Assembly (NCBI RefSeq): GCF_963675165.1
Contig: NC_087380.1
Span: 5,774,071-5,838,070, forward strand
From: Halichondria panicea
Taxonomy: Eukaryota > Porifera > Demospongiae > Suberitida > Halichondriidae
DNA: 64,000 nt
Direction of reading: 5' to 3'
The notes under the pieces were generated by a model that saw nothing but the letters and a program-made list of their open reading frames with translations, had not been told where the DNA came from and did not search any database. A program made the position numbers and the translations under genes. Below are positions 44,031 to 55,791 of this stretch, piece after piece. Position 1 is the stretch's first letter; the number at the start of each line of letters is the position of its first letter.

Positions 44031-47000
44031 ATGACATTGTACCAGCTACTATTATTGCTCGCAGCTGTTGTTGCCCTAACAGTCTCTGACGACGGAAAAC
44101 TTGCTAATCAAACAGAAAATTGGAAAAAGGTAGCAGTACCATGTCAAGGGATTGAATTTGTTGACTTTATTCTAAAAAGCATTGAGAACAAGACACGAGT
44201 AGTTTTAGCAGATTGCCAAAATCAAAACTATGTTGTAAATTCAAATCTAAACATTTCATTTATTGACAAACTTCTCATCCATAGAAGCCAGCCGAATTTC
44301 TCCAGAATATATTGCACATCGAACACGGTAATTAGCTTTACGAATGTCACGAACCTCTACTTGGAAAATCTTTACATATTAAACTGTGGGAATGAAAGGC
44401 AAAACGGAGGATTAAAAATAACCAACTGTACAAATGTCACACTAAATGGAGTTACAATTGAGAACAGCTGGAGAACTGGTTTGACAATGATCAACATTAG
44501 AGGCAACGTACTAATGGAGTACAGCAATTTCTTGAATAATGGCAGGCACCAAAGCAACTTAACACAGCAACTCCTTAACAGCACTTACAATGACTTTCAC
44601 GAGAGAGGAGGAGGTATGCAAGTAATGATAGGCGATGGTCAAGCAAATGGTTCCTTTATGATAAGGAACTGCAACTTCTTACGCAATTCTGCCTCTCACG
44701 GAGGAGGTCTATTTCTAGTACTTCACGAAGAGGCTACAGGAAACAGAATCACAATTGACAATACAGTTTTCGAGCACAATGATTGCCAATATGGTGGCGG
44801 AGGAGTGCAAATTGGGTATGTACAAGAGGATCCAAATAGAAACACAATCACAAACAACAGTATTCTCTTTAAACAATGTAATTTTTATCAAAATACAGCT
44901 AAATATGGAGGAGGTACAACAGTTTTTTCTACGCTAGGTTCACTCGAATTCTCAAAAAACGTTTTGACTTTCAGCTCTTGCAATTGGACAAACAATTCAG
45001 CGATTCTTGGACTGGCAATGGACATTTCTGTTGCACCTTGGGAAACTCTAACGTCACGGCGACACCTACCTTCCCCCGTATTTATCGACTGTGTTTTTAG
45101 TGGGAACAGAGATACATCTGTCATCAGATCACCATTCATTCTCAACAAACCCAGAGGTATTTTGGTCGTAACCAAATTCAGATTGGAGTTTAGAAATTTT
45201 ACACTTTTTATACAAAACTTAGGCTCTGCTATTGAAGCTACATCAGCAACATTGGACTTTCAACCCAATTCAAATGTGCGTTTCATTGAAAACAAAGGCC
45301 TTCAAGGTGCTGCAATGAATTTGAAAGCATCAACAGAGGTAATCATTCGTGACAACTCGTTCTTTTTGTTCAAAAACAACAACGCCACTTACAGTGGAGG
45401 TGCTATATATGTAGAATTTTCAGATAAACATTCATTTTTTACTTCAAAAAGATGCTTCTTTAGGTATGTTGGTGGGGAAGAGCCTAAAAATGTCACACTT
45501 ACATTCGAGAATAACTTTGCTGCAGTAGATTCTTTGAGCCAACAATGTCAGTTAAAAGATGAAAATATTAGACATCATGGTGATTCGATATTTGCTACTT
45601 CTGTTATACCTTGCTTTGAAAAATGCATTCAATCATTACGAACTGACGTATCACTGCCTATAACTGATACTCTCAAATGTATTGGACAGTTTTCGTTTAA
45701 CCCTGAACTCGACACTAGACGAAGACAAATATCCACATCTCCACACCATTTTGCAGCCACAGAAACTACCAGTAGCTTTGAATACGATAATATGTGCTCA
45801 GTAATTGTCAATATCACAAACAATACAATGAGGAGGAATCCCAACTATCAACCAGAAAGATACAATCCATTTGAGGGACCACTCCATCTAATCCCTGGAA
45901 AATCAACGAAGATACCACTGCGGCTAGTAGACGATTTATGTGCTGAAGTTTTCTTCGTTGTACAAGTACGAGTAGTGTCATCTGAAATGGACTCACTAAT
46001 TATTCACGCCGCTCATTCAGTAGTCACAGACAATTCTTTAACTCTTTACGGAGAAGAAAATGACACAGGACACATACAACTTACAACTTTTGGAATCCGA
46101 GCTATCAGCGTGACAATCAAAGTAACAATGGACCAGTGCCCTCCTGGTTACATACATAACAATTACGATGGATTAAGGGCATGCCGGTGCTCTAGTATCG
46201 ACAGAATGAACTATCGTGGGATTGAGAGATGTCATGTAAGTGAATTTAGAGCTTACGTAAAGCATGGATATTGGGTAGGATATGTTAAGAATCGCAGCGA
46301 ATCAAGTTTAGCTAGTGCTCTGTGTCCAAAAGGATTTTGTATTAATAATACAGCCCCACCAAAAGAGCATTTACTGCCAGCAAACATTAGTGAGGATATA
46401 AGCCTGTATATTTGCAATGCTAACAGGACTGGTAGGATTTGTGGATCATGTAAGGAGAACCATTCAGCCTACTATCATTCAATGTCTTTCTACTGTGGAA
46501 GTAGCGATCTGTGCCATCTGGGTTGGTTGTTTTATATCCTGTCTGAGCTTATCCCCGTTACGATACTGTTTCTGGTAGTAATCGTATTTAACATTTCTTT
46601 CACATCAGGACCACTAAATGGAGTCATATTTTTCATTCAAATGATTGACACCCTAAAGATAAAAGCAGAGAATTTTATTTGGTTTGATACCCCATTGCAT
46701 ACCATAGCTCAACTTTATCAATCTGTTTTTCGGATGTTCACTTTAAATTTCTTTTCACATCAACACTTGTCGTTTTGTCTCATACGTCATGCTTCAGCTA
46801 TGGATGTGCTAGCCTTTAAGTACATCACCATTATTTACAGCCTGCTACTTGTTTTTGGAACTGTTTTTTTACTGAAAATTTGTAACTTTAAGCTCTGTGG
46901 AAGATCTCCGCCTAGCCTCAAAGGTTCCATTATCCATGGTCTGTCTGGTTTCCTAGTGATGAGCTACTCAGAATGTACAAGAGTTTCTCTTATGATACTC

Positions 47001-47861
47001 ACTAAATCACATGTCTATGTTGGATCTAATTCAGAAAATGTTGACTTTGTTACTTTCTACAATGGAGATTATTCGTACATGGGACCTGAGCATTTGAAAT
47101 ATGCCATTCCTGCTATCATTTTCATTCAAACTATGGTAGCAATACCTCCTCTGTTGCTACTCACCTACCCTTTGTGTTACAAGTTGTTTGCTCTGTTGAG
47201 GATAGAGGAATCAAAGTGTGTGCAGATGACCTGCAAGATGATCATCCCTCTAGAAAAAACCAAACCACTTTTCGATTCAATACAGGGTGCTTTCAAAGAT
47301 CGCTATCGGTTTTTTGCTGGTCTCTACTTTCTCTATAGATTGTGTGCGCTACTATCCTTCACACTATCAAATACACTTACTACACACTACACACTAACTG
47401 GAGCGCTGCTGGTTTCTATGCTTACTCTTCACGCTACATTTTGTCCATACAAAAAGAGGTGGCACAATATTTTGGATGCCATATTGTTTTGCAACCTAAT
47501 TATCATCAACACGATAACGCATTACAACTACAGCCTCTCTTTTCTCAAATTTGACTCTACTACTCTAGTAACAGTGATGATCAGTTTGCAATGCGTACTA
47601 ATACTTCTCCCATTAGTCTACTTGATTGCCTTTACTATATATTCAATAGTGGTGAAAACAAAACCACTATGCACACTCAGATGTCACAGTTCTGCTCAAC
47701 GAAATACAGAAGACGATTCCGATATTATTCTGAAGATTTTGGATGAGAGGAACATTGAAAATTCAACAGAAGGCAGTGGCTACAACTATGACAATACATT
47801 AGAACCTAGTGATTACACCCTAATGGAAGATGTCAAGGAAAAGAGATCTGATATTGATTAA
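44031..47861 (+). CDS. Beta-helix ectodomain, multi-pass membrane protein
   Basis: A single-exon gene of 1,276 residues. The frame is open from 43884, but I start at ATG 44031 because it opens a signal peptide (MTLYQLLLLLAAVVALTVS) and aligns with the start of the paralogue at 52028. Residues about 20-480 form a repetitive, Asn-rich right-handed beta-helix with F-x-N-N-x-A-x-x-G-G-G units (for example NSASHGGGLF, NTAKYGGGT, NATYSGGAIY). A beta-sandwich and a Cys-rich segment follow (CPPGYIHNNYDGLRACRC, CGSCKENHSAYYH). At least seven hydrophobic segments span about 830-1220 (LGWLFYILSELIPVTILFL onward), with an acidic cytoplasmic tail. It looks like a cell-surface receptor or adhesion protein. 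I do not recognise a named family. Confidence 0.88.
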   Translation: MTLYQLLLLLAAVVALTVSDDGKLANQTENWKKVAVPCQGIEFVDFILKSIENKTRVVLADCQNQNYVVNSNLNISFIDKLLIHRSQPNFSRIYCTSNTVISFTNVTNLYLENLYILNCGNERQNGGLKITNCTNVTLNGVTIENSWRTGLTMINIRGNVLMEYSNFLNNGRHQSNLTQQLLNSTYNDFHERGGGMQVMIGDGQANGSFMIRNCNFLRNSASHGGGLFLVLHEEATGNRITIDNTVFEHNDCQYGGGGVQIGYVQEDPNRNTITNNSILFKQCNFYQNTAKYGGGTTVFSTLGSLEFSKNVLTFSSCNWTNNSAILGLAMDISVAPWETLTSRRHLPSPVFIDCVFSGNRDTSVIRSPFILNKPRGILVVTKFRLEFRNFTLFIQNLGSAIEATSATLDFQPNSNVRFIENKGLQGAAMNLKASTEVIIRDNSFFLFKNNNATYSGGAIYVEFSDKHSFFTSKRCFFRYVGGEEPKNVTLTFENNFAAVDSLSQQCQLKDENIRHHGDSIFATSVIPCFEKCIQSLRTDVSLPITDTLKCIGQFSFNPELDTRRRQISTSPHHFAATETTSSFEYDNMCSVIVNITNNTMRRNPNYQPERYNPFEGPLHLIPGKSTKIPLRLVDDLCAEVFFVVQVRVVSSEMDSLIIHAAHSVVTDNSLTLYGEENDTGHIQLTTFGIRAISVTIKVTMDQCPPGYIHNNYDGLRACRCSSIDRMNYRGIERCHVSEFRAYVKHGYWVGYVKNRSESSLASALCPKGFCINNTAPPKEHLLPANISEDISLYICNANRTGRICGSCKENHSAYYHSMSFYCGSSDLCHLGWLFYILSELIPVTILFLVVIVFNISFTSGPLNGVIFFIQMIDTLKIKAENFIWFDTPLHTIAQLYQSVFRMFTLNFFSHQHLSFCLIRHASAMDVLAFKYITIIYSLLLVFGTVFLLKICNFKLCGRSPPSLKGSIIHGLSGFLVMSYSECTRVSLMILTKSHVYVGSNSENVDFVTFYNGDYSYMGPEHLKYAIPAIIFIQTMVAIPPLLLLTYPLCYKLFALLRIEESKCVQMTCKMIIPLEKTKPLFDSIQGAFKDRYRFFAGLYFLYRLCALLSFTLSNTLTTHYTLTGALLVSMLTLHATFCPYKKRWHNILDAILFCNLIIINTITHYNYSLSFLKFDSTTLVTVMISLQCVLILLPLVYLIAFTIYSIVVKTKPLCTLRCHSSAQRNTEDDSDIILKILDERNIENSTEGSGYNYDNTLEPSDYTLMEDVKEKRSDID

Positions 47862-47959
47862 GAATTCAAATTGAAAGTTATTGGGAACACAGTTTACAAA
47901 CCTTGCTAAATGTTTACTTAATAAGCCTATATAGATAGATGTAGATGTGCTAATTTTAT

Positions 47960-48310
47960 ATGCAGTTAACAACAAACACCACTCAAACAATGTGAGACAA
48001 TAATATTATTTTCCTTCTTATTATATAATACATGTCAGTGATATATAAAATCATGTACCTCAGTCACCCAGGCCTATATGCAGCCAGCTCATTCTCTTAC
48101 CATTCTCTCTGCAGGTTGATATTCTATTGTGAATGCAAGATTAGATATAATTATAGCACCAGATTTATGCATGCAGTCTGAGTGAATGAATGCAGTGACT
48201 ATATATATATGTATCATGCACAACATCTAGCCCAAATTCTAGTAAGCAAAAACTCTATAGTTATATAGATTTATACATGCATACAACTATTTAAGGACTG
48301 AATTGCAGAA
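47960..48310. repeat. Duplicate block shared with 39950-40260
   Basis: Ordered matches to 39950-40260 with several indels. It lies just downstream of the intact beta-helix gene. No function is supported. Confidence 0.7.
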
Positions 48311-48404
48311 TCATGAAAGCAGTAGGACATGTACATAACTGATTAACAAAGACCTGTTCATTGGGAAAAATTAAACTTAATTATGCATAATTATATAATT
48401 ATAG

Positions 48405-49074
48405 AGGTACCATAATTATAGCGCGAAATTTTCGAGTGCTTACTTTTTGCTGTTTTTTTTGAGGATATATGCAATCACATATATACACAGCTGATAGCAG
48501 ATGCAACTTGCATAGACATAATATATACCGTATAGGAAAGGAGGGTTATTCACAAACCATGTATTCGACGATATTTATTTAGAAATTCTAAGTGCCTCGA
48601 AAATGTTGAGCTAGCTATACAGATCTTATACATAACTTAATCCACATAATTATATATAGTATAGCTATATATAGCATATATTCATTGAGTTGCACATTTA
48701 ACCATAGATAGAAGAAGGAATTCTATCTATGATTTAACGCACACATTTCACATGGCAATGGTGCGCTGAGGAATGCCATACCACAAATACCGCAACTAGT
48801 GGATACCTCGAATCCTTATAATTGTGGGTTGGGTTTAGGTTCACTGTCAATATCAAGCATGCACTGTCACCTGTGTGCGATATGCATGGTAGATATATGT
48901 TTCTTTTGGTCTGGCGAATAATAATAGGTATAATATAACTAGCTATAACTTCCGCAAAGGAGGGTTATACAAACCAACTAAAGGAAACAGCGCAACGAAA
49001 ACACATTCATGCATGCATGAATGTGTTTTCCAGTTGTTTTGGCGGGGGGAGTCTAGAGGAGTGCAGATTGGGTA
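48405..49074. other. MITE fragments and AT-rich spacer
   Basis: TACCATAATTATAGCGCGAAATTTTCG at 48409 and a CCTCGAAAATGTTGAGC end near 48595 mark a decayed small MITE. An inverted pair CATAGATAGAAGAAGGAATTC/GAATTCTATCTATG lies near 48701-48730, and a CATGCATGCATG palindrome flanked by GAAAACACATTCATG near 48995-49030. No gene. Confidence 0.5.
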
Positions 49075-49084
49075 TGCACAATTG

Positions 49085-49720
49085 AAAGATGGAAGAAAAG
49101 AAAACTCGAGGAAGTTACGGTCAATTCTCAAACACATATAGAAGGATCGATCGAAAATGGTAAGTTAAAGAAGGGCCAGAAATTATGGAAGGACCTTTGC
49201 CAAGTACATACTTGATGGAAGAAATTAAGCTAGTGCATACAGTGCATTCAAATCGGTGCCCTGTGAAGCATACAATCATGCATGTACCGTATATATAGTA
49301 GGTATATTTCGAGGGTATAAACTTTTGCAGAATAACCGTTAGAAAGGTTTTCACAGATTCAATTTTCGCGGAATAGCAGCCTTTCTGCATGCATGCGATA
49401 AATGTTCGTGGTATAGATGCTTGATCAGCGAAAACACGAACATTTATACACTCAAAATATACCTGCTATAACAGTATTATATATCATTCTGAAGTTACCA
49501 CTGTCCTGGATGGATGCTTGATAAAGTCCTTGGAAATGCTGTAAAATTTTTCATAATTTTCACATTGCATGTGCGCCATGAGAACTGGTGACACAATTTA
49601 GGGGGATTGGATTAGAGTCTGAATGATAAGTGCTCCCAAACTTGGGGGAGTTTCCTCCATTGCCATAGAGACCACTGGGAGTGTATGATGATAGGAGCAC
49701 CTATGATATTTCTTCCTAGA
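49085..49720 (-). pseudogene. Remnant of a third Death-lipase-GTPase gene
   Basis: Three exon remnants keep the order seen in copy A. 49085-49270 resembles the exon at 25566-25805 (AAAACTCGAGGAA, AGAAGGATCGATCGAAA, CATTCAAATCGGT). 49490-49550 resembles the exon at 25852-25923 (GAAGTTACCACTGTCCTGGATG, AGTCCTTGGAAATGC). 49590-49720 resembles part of 25972-26264 (GTCTCCATTGCCAT-type block, GGAGCACCTA). All frames are broken and a MITE lies between them (49288-49480). Flanking exons are lost. Confidence 0.85.
49288..49480. repeat. Small MITE inside the GTPase remnant
   Basis: Starts ACCGTATATATAGTAGGTATATTTCGAGGG and ends with an AATATACCTGCTATAACAGTA-like end, with TTTTCGCGGAAT and ATGTTCGTGGTA inside; it is a member of the TAGCGGGTAATTTTCG family. 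Confidence 0.6.
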
Positions 49721-49725
49721 GGCGT

Positions 49726-50240
49726 ACACATTCTCTCAAGTATACCCTATAGCTCCCCAGCCTCCCTCAGCCAGACGGTGCATATAATTATATATATACT
49801 TCATGCATGCAAACTAGATGCTGAGATATAATTATATAATTATAATTATAGCCCTGTTGACCGTGACCAGGCCTTTAATCCGGGTTTCAACCCCGGATTA
49901 AACCTAACCACGTTCTTGTAAACGGCTTATCCTGGTTCTAATCCGGATTAGCCAACCCACTCTGGAGGTGGTTCAAATTGTGTCAGAAGCGGTTTAGCTG
50001 TGAGTAAACACAAAGAGCTAATTCTGAGGTGTTGTACATGTTTGTGGGTGTTCCCTGTAGCTTCCTATTAGCCAATGTTTGCGCAAATGATCAGTGGTTA
50101 TTTTACTATGTCCATGCACTACCCAAATAATCTGACTCAGATTCAATCCGGATTATAACTAGATAGGTGTCGTGTAAACGGGGCTAATTGATTCATCTGA
50201 TGCTTTGTAATAAATTATTATTGCTCTTTTTTCTTTATAA
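49726..50240 (+). pseudogene. Remnant of the last SMARCA4 exon and 3' flank
   Basis: CGTACACATTCTCTCAAGT, CCAGCCTCCCT and CAGCCAGACGG match the final SMARCA4 exon (19355-19424) and are followed by the same 3' flank (GATGCTGAGATATAATTATA, then GATTCATCTGATGCTTTGTA and TTATTGCTCTTTT as at 19460-19545). A MITE (49853-50186) splits the flank. Only the tail survives; it abuts the GTPase remnant directly. Confidence 0.8.
49853..50186. mobile_element. MITE with AGCCCYGTTKACMCG ends
   Basis: The left end AGCCCTGTTGACCGTGACC and right end GGTGTCGTGTAAACGGGGCT are imperfect inverted repeats, with internal inverted pairs around AATCCGG. Matches to the SMARCA4 3' flank stop and resume exactly around it, which supports an insertion. 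The superfamily and target duplication are unresolved. Confidence 0.75.
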
Positions 50241-50389
50241 TTATTGTCACAATGGTACTTCAAGTTAGATATGTTATTGATTACTGCCATGAGAGCATAC
50301 CTAAATCTTTTTTGCATGATTGTACATGCATGGGGATATCAAAGTGTGCAGATTCAGGAAACCGAGATTAAACACTAAAACAAACACTA

Positions 50390-50765
50390 AACATGTAATA
50401 CACTTGACAATAATTATCAGTGAATACATCATTGCACGTTGCAACAACACATGCATACAACTATTATAACAGCTGAACAACAGAAAATCTACTTACTCTG
50501 TGTGTTCTTTTACTTAGAAACAACCTTGAAACTATAAACATTCTAACAGAGTAAACATTTCAATCCAACTAAAAGGCAGTTTGGCTCATGAAGCATAATA
50601 GGTCTAGTTTCAAAGTTGTTTCCAAGTAAAAGAACACACAGAGTAAGTTTATTATTGCACGCATGGGTGCAGCTCTTGTTTTAACAGTCTCTGACAGAGA
50701 CTTTGCTAACGTGAAACATCCTGCCTCGAGGCTTTTTCTAAAATTAATGTGATTTGCCTCACATG
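50390..50765 (+). pseudogene. Decayed promoter and signal-exon fragment of the beta-helix gene
   Basis: It shares the leader words of the two large genes (AAACATGTAATACACTTGACAATA, GTTGCAACAACACATGCAT, GTGTGTTCTTTTACTTAG, GAAACTATAAAC), then a broken signal-peptide segment (GCAGCTCTTGTTTTAACAGTCTCTGAC, GACTTTGCTAACG). An inverted repeat of ~34 bp (50497-50530 against 50608-50643, around GTGTGTTCTTTTACTTRG) is superimposed. No ORF survives. Confidence 0.7.
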
Positions 50766-51009
50766 AGATCAACTTTCATGAGATGATTATATGAATTATG
50801 AGATGTTAATTCTTCTATGAGAATGACAGTTCACCGATAATAATACGAAGTTACTATTGTAAGTGTACACACCATGCCATTAATAACTTAATTATGCTAA
50901 ATAATTATAATAAAAGTAACTCTTAAATGGAAAAATTAATCATGTCTTGCATCCCAAGTGGTAGTTCGTTCCACTTACATGTGTTCTGCAAATTGGTGTA
51001 TGTTATTAA

Positions 51010-51400
51010 TTTTGTGCTCAGAGGGCGCACATAATTATTACTCTTCATCTTCACTCAAAAAGTGGATCTGTAAATTTATTACCTGATAAAGGTATGATAG
51101 TTCTTGTGGAAAAAGACGGTAAGTCCACAGAGTTCGTGCAGACTGGGGTAACTTCTTCATACTTTTTTTTAGTTTATGAAAATTTGTTTTCTGGTGACCG
51201 TATGGATCCCAAACAGGGACAGCATATTCTAGTTTCAATCTCACTTAAGCATTCTAGTGAGAAATGACCATTGTAAAGTATGCCAACTTGTTTGCATCAG
51301 GCATTTCTGCACATTGCATCGATTTGTTTTGTCCATGAGAGGTCATGAAAGAGAGCATGCACACACTAAGGTATTTGTAGTAGTCATGCAACTTTAAGCA
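51010..51400 (-). pseudogene. Non-LTR retrotransposon reverse-transcriptase C-terminal fragment
   Basis: On the minus strand the words HDLSWTKQID, RLKLEYAVPVWDPY, HKLKKSMKKLPQSAR and a final YLYQVINLQIHF resemble the post-RT region of LINE-type elements (L-x-W-x-x-Q-I, LEYA-x-x-VWDP, the LE-x-VQR-x-AAR region). Stops and a frameshift interrupt it and no RT catalytic core or endonuclease is present. It is an old 3' fragment. Confidence 0.7.
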
Positions 51401-52027
51401 GAGGGTATCCACCTAATATATTGAGATTCTCTTGATATAGTCATGTATTTACATTTGCTTTTTTGAAAAGGATTGCATCAGACTATTTTTCTATATCTAT
51501 ATAGCTCCTTGCTGGCAACTTTAACGGATACGATGGTAAAGACAAAGTGATATGTATGGCTCTATAATTATAGCTATAATTATTTAGTTATTAGTGTGGT
51601 GTTGGCCCAAAGTGTAGAAAGTATAATGAGAGTATATGCATGCCTCAATCATTCTATGATCGTACATAGGGATACAAAGTGTGCATGCATCTGCAAAATT
51701 CAGAAAACCAAAACACTAAAACGAATACTAAACATGTATTACACTGGACAATAGCACAATACACTTGAATTTACTGTACTCATTGTATGTTGCAACAACA
51801 CATGCATGCAACTATTATAACAGAGGAATAACACACTTATTTCGATAAAATTACACAGTGTGTTCTTCTATTTAGTAACAACTTTGAAACTGTTAACTAG
51901 CATCCAACTGAAGCATTTGGTATCAACTTCAGCTTACATGTCTAAATAAGGTGATAGATATCACAGCACTATCCAAATAAAACTGACCCGGCCGGCCACT
52001 TCTTTAAGATATCATTGTATAAGTATT

Positions 52028-55000
52028 ATGACAATGTACAAGCAATTATTATTGCTCGTAGCTGCTGCTGTTTTAACAGTTTCTGATGGAGGCTTTGCTA
52101 ACGAAACTAAAAATTGGAAAAAGGTACCAGTACCGTGCCAAGATGTTGAATTCGTTGAATTTCTCCTCGAAAATATCAAGAACGAGACACAAGTAGTTTT
52201 AGCAGATTGTGGAAAGAAAAACTTTGTTGTATCTTCTAACTTCAGAATTTCATCGATAGACAAACTTCGCATCCATGGAAGACAATCGAATCTCTCTAGA
52301 ATACATTGCACAAACAATACAGCAATTATATTTACAGATGTGACGAACCTCCACTTGGAAAATTTTCACATACAAAACTGTGGTTGGAATGAAACGCAAA
52401 ATGGAGGATTAAAAATAATCAACTGTACAAATGTCACACTAAATGGAGTTACAATTGAGAACAGCTGGAGAACTGGTTTGATAATGATTAACGTTAGAGG
52501 CAATGTACTAATTGAGTACAGCGATTTCTTGAATAATGGCAGGCACCAAAGCAACTTAACACAGCAACTCCTTAACAGCACACACAATGACTTTCACGAG
52601 AGAGGAGGAGGTATGCAAGTAATGATAGGCGATGGTCAAGCAAATGGTTGCTTTACCATGAGGAAGTGTTGCTTCTCAAACAACTTTGCCTCTCACGGAG
52701 GAGGTCTATTCTTAGTTATTCACGAAGCAGCTGCACAAAATACCATAACAATTGAGAAAACAGTTTTCCAGAACAATCATTGTCACTATGGCGGTGGCGG
52801 TGGAGGAGTGCAGATTGGGTATGTGCAGGAGGACAAAAATAGCGACACAATAATGACAATCACAAACAACAGTGTTTTTTTTAAAGAATGTGATTTTTCC
52901 CAAAATACAGCCAGGTATGGAGGAGGTACAGCAGTTTTTTCTACATTTGGTTCACTTGTATTCTCTCAAAATGTTTTGACTTTCAGTTCTTGCAATTGGA
53001 GAAACAATTCGGCGATTCTTGGACTGGCAATGGACATTTCTGTAGCACCTTGGCAAACCCTTTCGTCACGGCGACACCTCCCCTCCCCTGTATTTATCAA
53101 CTGTATTTTCTCTGGAAACGCCAACACATCTACTGAAACATCACCATTCATTCTTAATACACCCAGAGGTATCTTGGTCGTAACCAAATTCAGATTGGAG
53201 TTTAGACATCAAACAGATTTTTGTCAAAATTTAGGCTCTGCTATTGAAGCTACATCAGCAACATTGGATTTTCAATCCAATTCAAATGTGCATTTCATTG
53301 AAAACAAAGGCCTTCAAGGTGCTGCAATGAATTTGAAAGCATCAACAGAGGTAATCATTCGTGAAAACTCGTTCTTTTTGTTTAAAAACAACACCGCCAC
53401 TTACAGTGGAGGCGCTATATATGTAGAATTTTCAGATAAGCATTCTTTCTTCACTTCAAAACGTTGTTTCTTTAGGTATTTTGGTGGGGAAGAGCCTAAA
53501 AATGTCACACTTAGGTTCGAGAATAACTTTGCTGCAGTAGATTCTATGAGGCCACACTCTCAGTTAAACGAAGAAAATATTAGACATCATGGTGATTCGA
53601 TATTTGCTACTTCTGTTGTACCTTGCTTTGAAAAATGCATTCAATCATTACGAACTGACGTATCATCTATAACTGATACTCTCAAATGTATTGGACAGTT
53701 TTCGTTTGATGAGCTTGTCAATGACACTAAACGAAGACAAATATCCACATCTCCACATCATTTTGCAGCTACGGAAACTAGTTTTGAATACGATAATATG
53801 TGCTTAGTTTATGTCAATATCACAAACAATTCGATAAATAGGAATCCCAACTATCAACCAAAAAGATACAATCCATTTGAGGGACCACTCCATCTAATCC
53901 CTGGCAAATCAACGAAGATACCACTGCGGCTAGTAGACGATTTATGTGCTGAAGTTTTCTTCGTTGTAAAGGTACGGGTAGTGTCATCTGAAATGAAATC
54001 AATAATTATTCACGCCGCTCATTCAGTACTCACAGACAATGCTTTAACTCTTTACGGAGAAGAAAATGACACAGGACACATACAACTTACGACTATTGGA
54101 ATCAGAGCTATCAGCGTGACAATTAAAGTAATAATGGACCAGTGTCCTCCCGGTTATATACGACGCAGCGATAATGGATTAAAGGCATGCCGGTGCTCTA
54201 GTATCAACAGAATAATGAACTATCGTGGGATTGAGAGGTGTAATGAGAGTGAATTTAGAGCTTACGTAAAGCATGGATATTGGGTAGGGTATGTTGAAGA
54301 TCCTAATGAGTTGAGTTTAGCTAGTGCTCTGTGCCCAAGAGGATTCTGCTCAAATAATACAGCCCCACCAAAAGAGCATTTACTGCCAGCAAACATTAGT
54401 GAGGATATAAGCCTGTACATTTGCAACGCTAACAGGACTGGTATGATTTGTGGATCATGCAAGGAGAACCATTCTGCCTACTATCATTCAACGTCTTTCT
54501 ATTGTGGTAGTAATGATCTGTGCCATCTAGGTTGGTTGTTTTATATCCTGTCCGAGATTATCCCCGTTACGATACTGTTTCTGGTAGTAATCGTATTTAA
54601 CATTTCTTTCACATCAGGGCCGCTAAATGGAGTCATCTTTTTCATCCAAATGATTGACACACTAAAGATAAATGCAGAGAATATTATTTGGTTTGACCGC
54701 CCATTGCATACCCTAGCTCAAGTTTATCAATTTGTTTTTCGGATGTTTAGTTTAAATTTTTTCTCAAACCGAGATTTGTCTTTTTGTCTCCTACAAAATG
54801 CTTCAGCTATGGATGTGCTAGCCCTCAAGTACAACACCATTATATACAGCCTCTTACTCGTTATCGGAACAGTCCTTTTACTGAAGATGTGTAACTTCAA
54901 GCTCTGTGGGAAATCTCTGCCTAGCCTCAAAGGTTCCGTTATCCATGGTCTGTCTGGTTTTCTAGTGATGAGCTACTCAGAATGTACAAAAGTTTCTCTT

Positions 55001-55791
55001 ATGATACTGACAAGATCAAAACTCAGTATTGGACCTGAAAAGGTTGACTATGTTGCTTTCTACAATGGAGATTATTCGTACATGGGACTTGAGCATTTGA
55101 TGCAATTATCTTCCTTCAAACTATGGTAGCAATACCTCCTCTGTTGTTACTCACCTACCCTTTGTGTTACAAGCTGTTTGCTCTGTTGAAGATAGAGGAA
55201 TCAAAGTGTGCGCAGATCACCTGCAAAATTGTCCCTCTAGAAAAAACCAAGCCACTTTTCGATTCTATACAAGGAGCTTTCAAAGATCGCTATCGCTTTT
55301 TTGCTGGTCTTTACTTTCTCTATAGATTGTGTGCGCTACTATCCTTCACACTATCAAATACACTTACTACACACTACACACTAACTGGAGCGCTGCTGGT
55401 TTTCATGCTCACTATCCACGCTACATTTTGTCCATACAAAAAGAGGTGGCACAATATTTTGGATGCTATATTGTTTTGCAACCTAATTATCATCAACACG
55501 ATAACACATTACAACTACAGTTTCTCTTTTCTCAAAGTTAGCTCCTCTATTCTAGCAACAGTGATGATCAGTTTGCAATCTGCACTAATACTTCTCCCAT
55601 TAGTCTACTTGATTGCCTTTACTATATATTCAATAGTGGTGAAAACCAAACCCCTATGCACACTCAGATGTTGTAGGTCTGCTCAACAAAATACAGAGGA
55701 CGATTCCGATATTATTTTGAAGATTTTGGATGAAAGGAACATTGAAAATTCAACAGACGACAACAATACTAGTGATTACACCTTATACTGA
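52028..55791 (+). pseudogene. Beta-helix multi-pass membrane protein, copy 2 (frameshifted)
   Basis: It is collinear with the gene at 44031 and closely similar over its whole length: signal peptide (MTMYKQLLLLVAAAVLTVS), beta-helix with GGG units, Cys-rich segment (CPPGYIRRSDNGLKACRC) and hydrophobic C-terminal region. A 13-base deletion near 55100 (in the codons after GLEHL, where copy 1 has KYAIPAIIF) shifts the frame; translation from 52028 stops at 55129, and the remaining C-terminal part reads on in another frame from about 55123 to 55791. Only this lesion is apparent, so inactivation is recent, or it is an allele or sequence error. If translated, the truncated protein would keep the ectodomain and the first membrane segments. 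Confidence 0.85.
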
